Shown piece by piece: positions 6,019 to 13,520 of a stretch of 15,481 nucleotides of DNA. The notes below the pieces were generated by a model. The model searched no databases. It was not told the DNA's origin and saw nothing but the letters and a program-made list of their open reading frames with translations. The position numbers and the translations under genes are program-made. The first letter of the stretch is position 1, and the number at the start of each line of letters is the position of its first letter. The DNA comes from Pseudomonadota bacterium (GTDB taxonomy: Bacteria > Pseudomonadota > Gammaproteobacteria > Xanthomonadales > Xanthomonadaceae): positions 1 through 15,481 of the forward strand of contig JAEXLY010000139.1 in assembly GCA_023444765.1 (NCBI GenBank), in the 5' to 3' direction.

Positions 6019-7095
6019 TCAATCCGACGAATGGTCGGCTGTTGCCGCATCCTCCACGGCGCCCAGTTCCTGCAGCACGCTGGTCGCGTAGGCACCGGGC
6101 GGCAGCGAGAACTCCAGGCGCAGGACGCCGTCTGCCGGCCATTCCCAGGCCAGCGCCGCGACGCGCAGCCGGGTGGCGCGACGCTCCTGGCGCAGGCCGG
6201 CCGCCTCCAGGCCCTGGCGCAGGCGCAGCGCCACCGGCTCGTCCAGCACGGCGGCCTCCAGTGCGCGCGCGGCACCACTGCTGCGCAGCTCCCCGCGTCC
6301 CCAGAGCGGCGCGGTCGGATGGATGTCGAACGCGGCCAGCCGGCTGGCGAGATCCTCGTCCAGCGGCTGCGGGCCGAACACGCTGCGGGTGCCGTCCAGC
6401 ATCCATACGTCGCCATCGAGCGCCTGGTCCCAGTTGCCGGCCGCCACGCGCGCGGCCAGCACGCGGTTGAACAGCTCCGATCGCGCGGCCGACAGCAGCA
6501 TCGAACGTTCTTCGCGGCGCACGCGCCGGCCGCCGAACATCGCCAGCGCCTTGCCGACGTTGCCGCCGCCGTGGCCGAAGCGCTGCCCGCCGAAGCTGTT
6601 GGGTACTCCGCGCGCCAGGAGCGACTGGAGCCGCGCCTCGATCGCCGCAGGCTCTCCATGCACCTCCCGCAGCACCAGCACGAACCGGTTGCCCGCCAGC
6701 GCACCGCGCGGCAGCTTGCGCGCGTGACGGTCCGCCCGCAGCACCCGCAGCGCCTCGCCCCGGCCGGCGTCCTCGAACGCCAGCCGCTCCAGCGGCGGCG
6801 GCTCGCGCCCGGGGCGCTGCACCGTGAACCGCTGGCGGGTGAGCGCATGCCGGTCCTTGATGCCGGCATAGCCCACGGCGGATTCGGCCACGCCCGCCCA
6901 ATGCGCGATCCTGCGCGCAACGAACGCTGTGTTGAGCGCGCGCTTCTCGACCGTCAGCAGCAGGTGTTCGCCGGCGCCGCTGGCATCGAAGGCGTCCAGC
7001 TCCTCGACGATAAAGTCCTCCGGCACCGAGCGGATCCGCGCCTGCAGCACCGGCGCGCCATGAGCCCGCACCGTCGCATCGGAGCTGTCGCTCAT
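6019..7095 (-). CDS. truD: TruD, tRNA pseudouridine(13) synthase
   Basis: The product is 358 aa (E. coli about 349). The catalytic loop is VGYAGIKDRHALTRQ with catalytic Asp81. The conserved N-terminal substrate segments VPEDFIVEE (24-32) and the family strand PRGALAGNRFVLVLRE are present, as is the NSFGGQRFGHGGGNVGKALAM region. A TRUD insertion domain occupies roughly residues 155-300. It isomerises U13 of tRNA-Glu to pseudouridine in the cytoplasm. The ATG at 7095 overlaps the ispF stop as ATGA. The ispF-truD-surE region order is common in gammaproteobacteria; here the small lipoprotein and Smr genes separate truD from surE. Confidence 0.95.
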   Translation of the reverse strand: MSDSSDATVRAHGAPVLQARIRSVPEDFIVEELDAFDASGAGEHLLLTVEKRALNTAFVARRIAHWAGVAESAVGYAGIKDRHALTRQRFTVQRPGREPPPLERLAFEDAGRGEALRVLRADRHARKLPRGALAGNRFVLVLREVHGEPAAIEARLQSLLARGVPNSFGGQRFGHGGGNVGKALAMFGGRRVRREERSMLLSAARSELFNRVLAARVAAGNWDQALDGDVWMLDGTRSVFGPQPLDEDLASRLAAFDIHPTAPLWGRGELRSSGAARALEAAVLDEPVALRLRQGLEAAGLRQERRATRLRVAALAWEWPADGVLRLEFSLPPGAYATSVLQELGAVEDAATADHSSD

Positions 7096-7571
7096 GCGCG
7101 CACGAGCAGGCAGGCCGCCAGCGCCGCGATGCCCTCGCCGCGCCCGGTGAAGCCCATGCGTTCGCTGGTCGTGGCCTTGACGCTGATCTCGTCCACCGCG
7201 ATGCCGAGGTCGGCTGCGATCACTTCGCGCATGGCCTGCGCGTGCGGCCCGACCTTCGGCCGTTCGCAGACCACGGTGACGTCGGCATTGCCCACGCGCC
7301 AGCCGCGCCCGCGCAGCAGGCCGTCGACGTGGCGCAGGAAGACGCGGCTGTCCGCACCCTTCCAGCGCGGGTCGGACGGCGGGAAATGGATGCCGATGTC
7401 CCCCAGCGCGAGTGCCCCCAGCATGGCGTCGCACAAGGCATGCAGGACCACGTCGCCATCGCTGTGCGCCTGCACGCCCCGCTCGTGCGGCACGCGCACG
7501 CCGCCGATCATGACGTGGTCGCCGTCGCCGAAGGCGTGCACGTCGTAGCCCTGACCGATGCGGACGGTCAT
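7092..7571 (-). CDS. ispF: IspF, 2-C-methyl-D-erythritol 2,4-cyclodiphosphate synthase
   Basis: The product is 159 aa, starting MTVRIGQGYDVHAFGDGDHV. Zinc ligands Asp10, His12 and His44 (in AHSDGDVVLHAL) are visible. So are the downstream family motifs LGDIGIHFPPSDP and ISVKATTSERMGFTGRGEGIAALA. It cyclises CDP-methylerythritol 2-phosphate to MEcPP with loss of CMP, the fifth step of the MEP isoprenoid pathway, and works as a trimer. Its ATG overlaps the stop of the 152-aa gene upstream as ATGA, and its own stop overlaps truD the same way. Confidence 0.97.
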   Translation of the reverse strand: MTVRIGQGYDVHAFGDGDHVMIGGVRVPHERGVQAHSDGDVVLHALCDAMLGALALGDIGIHFPPSDPRWKGADSRVFLRHVDGLLRGRGWRVGNADVTVVCERPKVGPHAQAMREVIAADLGIAVDEISVKATTSERMGFTGRGEGIAALAACLLVRA

Positions 7572-8026
7572 GGCGCCAGCGCCCCGGTGACGCGCTGCAG
7601 GTCGACGTATTCGACCACGCCCTGCCCGGCGGCGGCCACGCCCGGGTCGGCGAACAGGCTTTCGCCCGCCAGCTGGCCCACGCGAAGGAAAGCCCGGTGG
7701 AACGCCATCTCGGCACTCCCGGTGCGGAACGCATGTCCTGCCTGCGTCGGACAGTCTTCCGTCAGGAAGCGTTCCAGCACCCGGGCCATCTCCCGGTTCG
7801 CCTGCTCGCGCCGTGCGTCGCTGACCCGTGCCATCCCGGCCAGGTCCGGATGCAGCGCCAACGCCGTGAACATCCATTGCGCCAGCACGCGGCGGTCGTC
7901 GCCGTCCGCGGCGGCGACCACGCACGATTCCAGGTCCCCCTCCGGCGACTGCGCCCATGCCTCCGCGGCCGGCCCGACCCAGCCCGCGCCCGCCAGCACC
8001 AGCGCCAGCGCCGTCCCTCCCCTCAT
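7568..8026 (-). CDS. Unrecognised exported protein between ispD and ispF
   Basis: The predicted product is 152 aa. I do not recognise the family. It starts MRGGTALALVLAGAGWVGPA and continues to a probable signal peptidase I site AWA|Q at residues 25/26, so it should be periplasmic. The mature part has two cysteines, Cys35 and Cys92, which could form a disulfide. It is mainly helical by composition, with segments RRVLAQWMFTALALHP and EQANREMARVLERFLTEDC. The start is well supported: AAAGGAG lies 7 bases upstream, and the ATG overlaps the ispD stop as ATGA. The stop overlaps ispF the same way, so it is an integral, co-translated member of the operon. Confidence 0.83.
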   Translation of the reverse strand: MRGGTALALVLAGAGWVGPAAEAWAQSPEGDLESCVVAAADGDDRRVLAQWMFTALALHPDLAGMARVSDARREQANREMARVLERFLTEDCPTQAGHAFRTGSAEMAFHRAFLRVGQLAGESLFADPGVAAAGQGVVEYVDLQRVTGALAP

Positions 8027-8766
8027 GCCGTCGCTCCTTTGCCCGGCCGTCGCGAGAGCACGAACTCGAACCGTGCGAGGTCGCTGGCCGTGGTGATTTT
8101 GAAGTTGTCCTCGTCGCCCTCGACCAGAAGCGGGCGCATGCCCTGGCGCTCCATCGCCATCGACTCGTCGGTAACCTCGACCCCCGCATCGCGCGCCGAC
8201 TCCAGCGCGCGGGTCAGCTGCAGCCGCCGGAACAGCTGCGGGGTCAGCGCGCGCCACAGGCGGTCACGCGGCTCGGTGACATCGATGCCGCCATCGTCGC
8301 CGGCGCGCTTGAGCGTGTCGCGCACCGGTGCGGCGAGGATCGCGCCCACCGGGTCGTTGCGCCCGCGCTCGAGCAGCGCGGCCAGGTCCTCGTGGCGCAG
8401 GTTTGGGCGCGCGGCGTCGTGCACCAGTACGAACTCGTCGGCGCGCACGTCGTCGGGAAGCGCGTGCAGTGCCGCCAGCACCGAGGCGGCGCGGCTCTCG
8501 CCGCCGGCGACGCGCAGCAGCGGCTTGCCGGCCAGCGAACTCCAGCCGGGCCACCAGGGATCGTCCGCCGCCAGCGCGACCACCGCGCCGCAGACGACCG
8601 GGTGCGTCAGCAGCGTCTGCAGCGAATGCGCGATCAGCGGCTGGCCCGCCACTTCCACATACTGCTTGGGGAGCGCGCCGCCGAAACGCTGGCCGCGGCC
8701 GGCCGCCGGCACGATGGCCCATACCTGCGCGCCGCGCGCGCCGGCGACCAGGCTCTCCGGACTCAC
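8023..8766 (-). CDS. ispD: IspD, 2-C-methyl-D-erythritol 4-phosphate cytidylyltransferase
   Basis: The product is 247 aa, starting with GTG. It has the nucleotide-binding signature IVPAAGRGQRFGGALPKQY (residues 18-36), the VHDAARP motif (115-121), and the downstream WRALTPQLF and TDESMAMERQG motifs. It transfers CMP from CTP to MEP, making CDP-methylerythritol. The GTG overlaps the ftsB stop (GTGA), and GGAGG lies 6 bases upstream of it. The N-terminus has about 14 residues more than the E. coli core. Co-location with CTP synthase (pyrG) in the same block fits its use of CTP. Confidence 0.96.
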   Translation of the reverse strand: MSPESLVAGARGAQVWAIVPAAGRGQRFGGALPKQYVEVAGQPLIAHSLQTLLTHPVVCGAVVALAADDPWWPGWSSLAGKPLLRVAGGESRAASVLAALHALPDDVRADEFVLVHDAARPNLRHEDLAALLERGRNDPVGAILAAPVRDTLKRAGDDGGIDVTEPRDRLWRALTPQLFRRLQLTRALESARDAGVEVTDESMAMERQGMRPLLVEGDEDNFKITTASDLARFEFVLSRRPGKGATA

Positions 8767-9089
8767 GGCGCCTCCTCCGACGCAGGCGCCGTAGCCGGCG
8801 CAGCGCCCTGTTCGTCGACCACGCGGTAGAAGACCTCGCCCGGGCGGATCATGCCCAGCTCGTTGCGCGCCCGTTCCTCGATCGCGGCCTCGCCCGATTT
8901 CAGGTCCGCCACTTCCGCGGCCAGCGCGTCATTGCGCTGGCCCAGCCCTTCGTTCTGCCTGCGCTGCTCCTGCACGCGCGCGTCGAGCACCTCGACCGCA
9001 TGCCTGCCGCCGTTGCCGAACCACAGGCGGTACTGCAGTACACCCAGCAGCACCACCAGCGCCAGCAGCAGCACGCGCAACCAGCGCAT
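8763..9089 (-). CDS. ftsB: FtsB, divisome protein
   Basis: The product is 108 aa. A short cytoplasmic MRWLR is followed by one transmembrane helix (residues 5-23), then a periplasmic coiled coil (about 30-75). The FtsB C-terminal motif EERARNELGMIRPGEVFYRV follows at 71-90, with a low-complexity Ala/Pro/Glu tail. FtsB forms a complex with FtsL and FtsQ that activates septal peptidoglycan synthesis. It lies 12 bp after eno and overlaps ispD by 4 bp, the eno-ftsB-ispD arrangement typical of gammaproteobacteria. Confidence 0.95.
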   Translation of the reverse strand: MRWLRVLLLALVVLLGVLQYRLWFGNGGRHAVEVLDARVQEQRRQNEGLGQRNDALAAEVADLKSGEAAIEERARNELGMIRPGEVFYRVVDEQGAAPATAPASEEAP

Positions 9090-9101
9090 GGGTGCGGGCC
9101 G

Positions 9102-10388
9102 TCAGCGCCTGAGCGAGACGAACGCGTCGCGGCCGGCGTACTTCGCCTCCGGCCCAAGCTGTTCCTCGATGCGCAGCAGCTGGTTGTACTTGGCCACGCG
9201 GTCGCTGCGGCACAGCGAACCGGTCTTGATCTGGGTGGCGGTCGTGGCCACCGCGATGTCCGAAATCGTGGTGTCCTCGGTTTCGCCCGAGCGATGCGAG
9301 ACGATCGCCGCGTACTTCGCCGCGTCCGCCATGGCGATGGCCTCCAGCGTCTCGGTCAGCGTGCCGATCTGGTTGACCTTGATCAGGATCGCATTGGCGG
9401 TGCCGCTGTCGATGCCTTCCCGGAAGATCTTCGGATTGGTCACGAACAGGTCGTCGCCGACCAGCTGCACCTTGCTGCCGACGCGGTCGGTGAGCTGCTT
9501 CCAGCCGGCCCAGTCGTCCTCGGCCATGCCGTCCTCGATGGTGACGATCGGATACTGCGCGGCCCAGTCTGCGAGGAAGTCGACGAACTGCTCGCTGGTC
9601 AGGCGCTTGTTCTCGCCGACCAAGTTGTACTTGCCGCTGTCGTGGAACTCGCTGGAAGCCACGTCCAGGCCCAGCAGCACGTCGTCGCCGGCGCTGTAGC
9701 CGGCCCTGCCGATGGCTTCGAGGATGGTGTCGAGCGCCTCGACATTGCTGCGGAAGTCGGGGGCGAAGCCGCCCTCGTCGCCCACCGCCGTGGACAGGCC
9801 ATGGCCCTTGAGCACCGACTTGAGCGCATGGAAGATCTCGGTGCCGCAGCGCAGCGCCTCGGAGAACGAGGGGGCGCCGACCGGCAGCACCATGAACTCC
9901 TGGAAGTCGACGTTGTTGTCGGCATGGGCACCGCCGTTGATGATGTTCATCATCGGCACCGGCAGCACCGGCGCGCGATCCCCGGCCAGGTGCTTCCACA
10001 GCGGCAGCTTCCGCGACGCGGCCACTGCCTGCGCGTTGGCAAGCGACACCGCCAGCAGCGCGTTGGCGCCCAGGCGACCCTTGTTCTCGGTGCCGTCGAG
10101 GTCGATCAGGCGCTTGTCGAGACCGGCCTGGTCGGCGGCATCGAAGCCCTTGAGCGTCTCGGCGATGGTGCCGTTGACGTTGCCGACCGCCTTCTGCACG
10201 CCCTTGCCCAGGTAACGGGTCTTGTCGCCGTCGCGCAGCTCCACCGCTTCCTTGGCGCCGGTGGAGGCACCCGAGGGAACGGCGGCACGGCCGAACGATC
10301 CATCGGCGAGCGTGACTTCGGCTTCGAGGGTGGGATTGCCGCGGGAGTCGAGGATTTCTCGGGCGTGGATCCTGGCGATGCTGGTCAT
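9102..10388 (-). CDS. eno: Enolase (phosphopyruvate hydratase)
   Basis: The product is 428 aa, the normal bacterial length. It starts MTSIARIHAREILDSRGNPT. Catalytic Glu205 (GDEGGFAPD) and Lys337 (LIKVNQIGTLTETLEA), and magnesium ligands Asp242, Glu285 and Asp312, are in place. The signature SHRSGETEDTTISD lies at 364-377. It interconverts 2-phosphoglycerate and phosphoenolpyruvate. PEP is the co-substrate of KdsA, encoded just upstream. A 367-bp spacer separates it from kdsA, and a possible promoter stands 37-42 bases before the ATG, so it may be transcribed separately as well as from pyrG. Confidence 0.98.
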   Translation of the reverse strand: MTSIARIHAREILDSRGNPTLEAEVTLADGSFGRAAVPSGASTGAKEAVELRDGDKTRYLGKGVQKAVGNVNGTIAETLKGFDAADQAGLDKRLIDLDGTENKGRLGANALLAVSLANAQAVAASRKLPLWKHLAGDRAPVLPVPMMNIINGGAHADNNVDFQEFMVLPVGAPSFSEALRCGTEIFHALKSVLKGHGLSTAVGDEGGFAPDFRSNVEALDTILEAIGRAGYSAGDDVLLGLDVASSEFHDSGKYNLVGENKRLTSEQFVDFLADWAAQYPIVTIEDGMAEDDWAGWKQLTDRVGSKVQLVGDDLFVTNPKIFREGIDSGTANAILIKVNQIGTLTETLEAIAMADAAKYAAIVSHRSGETEDTTISDIAVATTATQIKTGSLCRSDRVAKYNQLLRIEEQLGPEAKYAGRDAFVSLRR

Positions 10389-10424
10389 GGAGGCGCAAGC
10401 GTCCGGTGGGTGGAGTCGGCGCCG

Positions 10425-10430
10425 AGTTTA
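10425..10430 (-). promoter_or_regulatory. Possible -10 of an eno promoter
   Basis: On the minus strand TAAACT (in GTTAAACTCGG) is the only A/T-rich patch near eno and lies 37-42 bases upstream of its ATG. It matches 4 of 6 consensus -10 bases. No -35 is clear, so an activator or a poor -35 would be implied. Confidence 0.35.
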
Positions 10431-10456
10431 ACGGAGCGCGGCGGAACGTGCGGGAT

Positions 10457-10470
10457 GTTCCCGCGGGAAC
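10457..10470. promoter_or_regulatory. Perfect 14-bp palindrome upstream of eno, operator-like
   Basis: GTTCCCGCGGGAAC is fully self-complementary. It is centred about 33 bp upstream of the possible eno -10, where an activator or repressor dimer could bind. I do not recognise a known regulator's site. Confidence 0.35.
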
Positions 10471-10755
10471 GGGGCTTCGGTTGCCTGCGAAAGCACCGGC
10501 GGAAGACCCGGCACCGACGCCACGGGCGACGGCGCCCTGGATCGCGTGCAGTCGTCCCACCCCGGGCTGTCGCAGGGCGACCTGCGATTGTCGATCCAGC
10601 CGCGTCCGGTCCTGCGACACGGCCGACGCGTTCTGCCCCACGTCACGCAACAGACCGCAAGGCCGACGCACGGACTGCAGCCCCGGGGCGGAATGGCCCG
10701 GCATACCGGCGCGCGCGCCCGACCCGGCGGCAGCCGCGCCCGCTGAACGCAGCGC

Positions 10756-11589
10756 CTAGGGCGACTGTTCCGCGAAACCGTGGCGCTTGGTGACCGCGTC
10801 CAGCTCCAGCAGCGTTTCCAGCAGGCCCTGCATCCGGTCGAGCGGCCAGGCGTTGGGGCCGTCGGACAGCGCCTTCGCCGGGTCCGGATGGGTTTCGGCG
10901 AACAGCCCCGCCACGCCCACGGCGATCGCCGCGCGCGCCAGCACCGGCACGAACTCGCGCTGGCCGCCGCTGGAGCTGCCCTGCCCACCCGGCAGCTGCA
11001 CCGAGTGGGTGGCATCGAATACCACCGGACAGCCGGTGTCGCGCATCACCGCCAGCGAGCGCATGTCGCTGACCAGGTTGTTGTAGCCGAAGCTCACCCC
11101 GCGCTCGCAGACCATGATCTGCCCGTTGCCCGTGGACCTGGCCTTGTCAACCACCGGCTTCATGTCCCAGGGCGAGAGGAACTGGCCCTTCTTGATGTTG
11201 ACCGGCTTGCCGGCGCTGCAGACCTTGCGGATGAAATCGGTCTGGCGCACGAGGAAGGCCGGCGTCTGCAGCACGTCCACTACCGAGGCCACCTCGTCCA
11301 TCGGCGTGTACTCGTGCACGTCGGTGAGGACCGGCACGCCGATCTGGCGTCGCACCTCGCCGAGCACGCGCAGCCCTTCCTCCATGCCCGGGCCGCGGAA
11401 ACTGGTGCCGGACGTGCGGTTGGCCTTGTCGAAGCTCGACTTGAAGATGAAGTTGATCCCGAGCCGCCCGGTGATCTCCTTGAGCCGGCCGGCGACATCC
11501 AGCTGCAGCTGTTCGGACTCGATCACGCAGGGGCCGGCGATCAGGAAGAAGGGCTGGTCGAGACCGACGTTGAAGCCGCACAGATTCAT
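10756..11589 (-). CDS. kdsA: KdsA, 3-deoxy-D-manno-octulosonate 8-phosphate synthase (metal-dependent class)
   Basis: The product is 277 aa. It condenses PEP with D-arabinose 5-phosphate to give KDO-8-phosphate for the lipopolysaccharide inner core. Family motifs include FKSSFDKANRTS (49-60), LTDVHE (88-93), NIKKGQFLSPWDM (131-143) and FDATHSVQLPGGQG. Four residues match the metal site of the Aquifex-type enzyme at a constant +10 offset: Cys21 (IAGPC), His195, Glu232 and Asp243. E. coli-type metal-independent enzymes have Asn in place of that Cys, so this one should need a divalent metal. A good AAAGGA ribosome binding site supports the ATG at 11589. It lies 144 bp downstream of pyrG, a standard neighbour; CTP is later used to activate KDO. 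Confidence 0.96.
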   Translation of the reverse strand: MNLCGFNVGLDQPFFLIAGPCVIESEQLQLDVAGRLKEITGRLGINFIFKSSFDKANRTSGTSFRGPGMEEGLRVLGEVRRQIGVPVLTDVHEYTPMDEVASVVDVLQTPAFLVRQTDFIRKVCSAGKPVNIKKGQFLSPWDMKPVVDKARSTGNGQIMVCERGVSFGYNNLVSDMRSLAVMRDTGCPVVFDATHSVQLPGGQGSSSGGQREFVPVLARAAIAVGVAGLFAETHPDPAKALSDGPNAWPLDRMQGLLETLLELDAVTKRHGFAEQSP

Positions 11590-11606
11590 GGAAGGATCCT
11601 TTCTTG

Positions 11607-11622
11607 CCGCGGGTTCCCGCGG
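11607..11622. promoter_or_regulatory. Hairpin just upstream of the kdsA ribosome binding site
   Basis: CCGCGGG (11607-11613), TT, CCCGCGG (11616-11622) is a perfect 7-bp inverted repeat in the 144-bp pyrG-kdsA spacer. On the minus strand it is followed by CAAGAAAGGATCCTTCC and the kdsA ATG. The palindrome AAGGATCCTT (11592-11601) overlaps the ribosome binding site and could pair with itself. It could be a pyrG read-through attenuator or a leader structure. Confidence 0.35.
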
Positions 11623-11733
11623 ACTACAGCGACGATGTGGAACGCACGGCGATGTGCCCGGAACCGCCGCACGAGGAGTGCCCGGCAGGCACGTGGGCCG
11701 TTCGGTGCACGGACCCGACAGCGCCCGCAGGCG

Positions 11734-13413
11734 CTATGCCTGTGCTTCCTTGAGCAGCTTCCCGCCCGCCTTGCGTTCGCGCGCGGCGCGGACGAAACCG
11801 ACGAACAGCGGATGGCCGTTGCGCGGGGTGGACAGGAACTCCGGATGCGCCTGGCAGGCGATGAACCAGGGGTGGCCGGGCAGTTCGATCATCTCCACCA
11901 GCAGGTCGTCCATCGACTTGGCCGAGATCACCAGGCCGGCATCCTCGAGCTGGGTGCGGTAACGGTTGTTGAATTCGTAGCGGTGGCGATGGCGTTCGCC
12001 GACCACGTCCCTGCCGTACAGCTCGCGCGCCTTCGTGCCGGGCTTGATGCGCTGTTCCTGCAGGCCCAGGCGCATGGTGCCGCCCAGGTCGGACTTCTCG
12101 TCGCGCTTCTCGACCTCGCCACTGCTGGTGCGCCATTCGGTGATCAGGCCGATCACCGGGTGCGGGCTCTGGCGGTCGTTCTCGGTGCTGTTGGCGCCGT
12201 CCAGGCCGACCACGTGACGGGCGAAGTCCACCACCGCCGCCTGCATGCCGTAGCAGATGCCGAAGTACGGCAGGCCGCTCTCGCGCGCATGCCGCGCCGC
12301 CAGCACCTTGCCCTCGAAGCCGCGATCGCCGAATCCGCCGGGTACCAGCACGCCGTCCACGCCCTGCAGGGTCTTCTCCGCGCCGTCGCGCTCGATGTCC
12401 TGCGATTCGATCCAGCGCAGCTTCACGCGGGTGCGCTGGCGGATTCCGCCGTGCTTGAGCGCCTCGCCCACCGACTTGTAGGCGTCCTTGTGGTCGACGT
12501 ACTTGCCCACCACGGCGATCTCGACCTCATCGATCGGATGCTCGGCCGCGTCCACCACTGCCAGCCACTCGGACAGGTCGGCAGGCGCGGCTTTGTCCTC
12601 CAGGCGCAGGCGCTCGACCACCAGCGCGTCCAGGCCCTGGGCGTGCAGCCACATCGGGATCTTGTGGATGTTGTCCAGGTCGATCGCCGAGATCACCGCC
12701 TTCTCCGAGACGTTGGTGAAGGAGGCGATCTTGCGCCGCTCGCCATCGGGCAGCGGTTGCTCGCTGCGGCACACCAGCACGTCGGGCTGGATGCCGATCG
12801 AGCGCAGTTCCTTGACCGAATGCTGGGTCGGCTTGGTCTTGAGCTCGCCGGCCGCGGCGATGTACGGCACCAGGGTCAGGTGCATGAACAGCGCCTTGTC
12901 CGGGCCGCGGTCGGTGCGGATCTGCCGGATCGCCTCCAGGAACGGCAGCGACTCGATGTCGCCCACGGTGCCGCCGATCTCGACCAGGGCCACGTCGAAG
13001 CCCTGGGTGGCCGCGTCGATGCAGCGCTTGATCTCGTCGGTGATGTGCGGGATCACCTGCACGGTCGCGCCGAGATAGTCGCCGCGGCGCTCCTTGCGGA
13101 TCACCGACTCGTAGATCTTGCCGGTGGTGATCGAATTCTTGCCCGACAGGCGGACGTTGATGAAGCGCTCGTAATGGCCGAGGTCGAGGTCGGTCTCGGC
13201 CCCGTCGTCGGTGACGTACACCTCGCCGTGCTGGAACGGGCTCATCGTGCCCGGGTCGACGTTGATGTAGGGGTCCAGCTTCATCATCGTCACCTTCAGG
13301 CCCCTGGCCTCGAGGATCGCGGCCAGCGAGGCGGCGGCGATGCCCTTGCCGAGCGAGGACACGACTCCGCCGGTGACGAAGACGAGCGGGGTGACGGAAC
13401 TGGGGGAGGTCAT
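11734..13413 (-). CDS. pyrG: CTP synthase
   Basis: The product is 559 aa. The N-terminal amidoligase domain (about 1-275) begins VFVTGGVVSSLGKGIAAASL, with the P-loop-like SLGKG at 20-24, and contains DPYINVDPGTMSPFQHGEVY (47-66). The C-terminal class I glutamine amidotransferase domain (about 297-550) has nucleophile Cys387 in GICYGMQ and the His523/Glu525 pair in QAHPEF. It makes CTP from UTP, glutamine and ATP, and it forms tetramers and filaments. The motif has Tyr after the nucleophile (GICYGMQ) where E. coli has Leu. The ATG at 13413 matches the family; the frame is open further upstream but starts there would run through its promoter. It probably heads the kdsA-containing operon. Confidence 0.97.
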   Translation of the reverse strand: MTSPSSVTPLVFVTGGVVSSLGKGIAAASLAAILEARGLKVTMMKLDPYINVDPGTMSPFQHGEVYVTDDGAETDLDLGHYERFINVRLSGKNSITTGKIYESVIRKERRGDYLGATVQVIPHITDEIKRCIDAATQGFDVALVEIGGTVGDIESLPFLEAIRQIRTDRGPDKALFMHLTLVPYIAAAGELKTKPTQHSVKELRSIGIQPDVLVCRSEQPLPDGERRKIASFTNVSEKAVISAIDLDNIHKIPMWLHAQGLDALVVERLRLEDKAAPADLSEWLAVVDAAEHPIDEVEIAVVGKYVDHKDAYKSVGEALKHGGIRQRTRVKLRWIESQDIERDGAEKTLQGVDGVLVPGGFGDRGFEGKVLAARHARESGLPYFGICYGMQAAVVDFARHVVGLDGANSTENDRQSPHPVIGLITEWRTSSGEVEKRDEKSDLGGTMRLGLQEQRIKPGTKARELYGRDVVGERHRHRYEFNNRYRTQLEDAGLVISAKSMDDLLVEMIELPGHPWFIACQAHPEFLSTPRNGHPLFVGFVRAARERKAGGKLLKEAQA

Positions 13414-13441
13414 GGGGAGTGGGCACCCGCTGGAAAGCCCC

Positions 13442-13447
13442 ATTCTA
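13442..13447 (-). promoter_or_regulatory. Probable -10 of the pyrG promoter
   Basis: On the minus strand TAGAAT matches 5 of 6 consensus -10 bases and lies 28 bases upstream of the pyrG ATG, giving a leader of roughly 20 bases. The spacer (13414-13520) is otherwise very GC-rich, so this patch stands out. No clear -35 is seen. I see no obvious initial CTP-sensing C-run and terminator of the kind known for Gram-positive pyrG. Confidence 0.5.
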
Positions 13448-13520
13448 CAGGCTCGCGCCGCGGGCCGCCCCTCTTGACTCCGGCCCGGCGGCGCGCCCGG
13501 CGCCCCGTGGCCCGCAGGGT

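Larger units (their letters stand above)
10389..10755. other. Intergenic region kdsA-eno (367 bp), no gene seen
   Basis: I found no convincing coding sequence on either strand. A 117-codon plus-strand frame (10406-10759) has a biased Arg/Pro/Ala composition, no ribosome binding site and overlaps the kdsA stop. The spacer holds a possible eno promoter, a perfect 14-bp palindrome, and a weak hairpin just after the kdsA stop (CGCTG-AACG-CAGCG, 10741-10754). It is by far the longest gap in this otherwise tightly packed block. Confidence 0.7.

Noticed and set aside
10406..10759. A 117-codon plus-strand frame in the kdsA-eno gap
   Set aside because: No ribosome binding site, Arg/Pro/Ala/Cys-biased composition, overlap with the kdsA stop codon and no recognisable motif.
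8328..10793. An 821-codon plus-strand frame opposite ispD, ftsB and eno
   Set aside because: Antisense shadow of conserved genes, low-complexity Arg/Ala start, no ribosome binding site.
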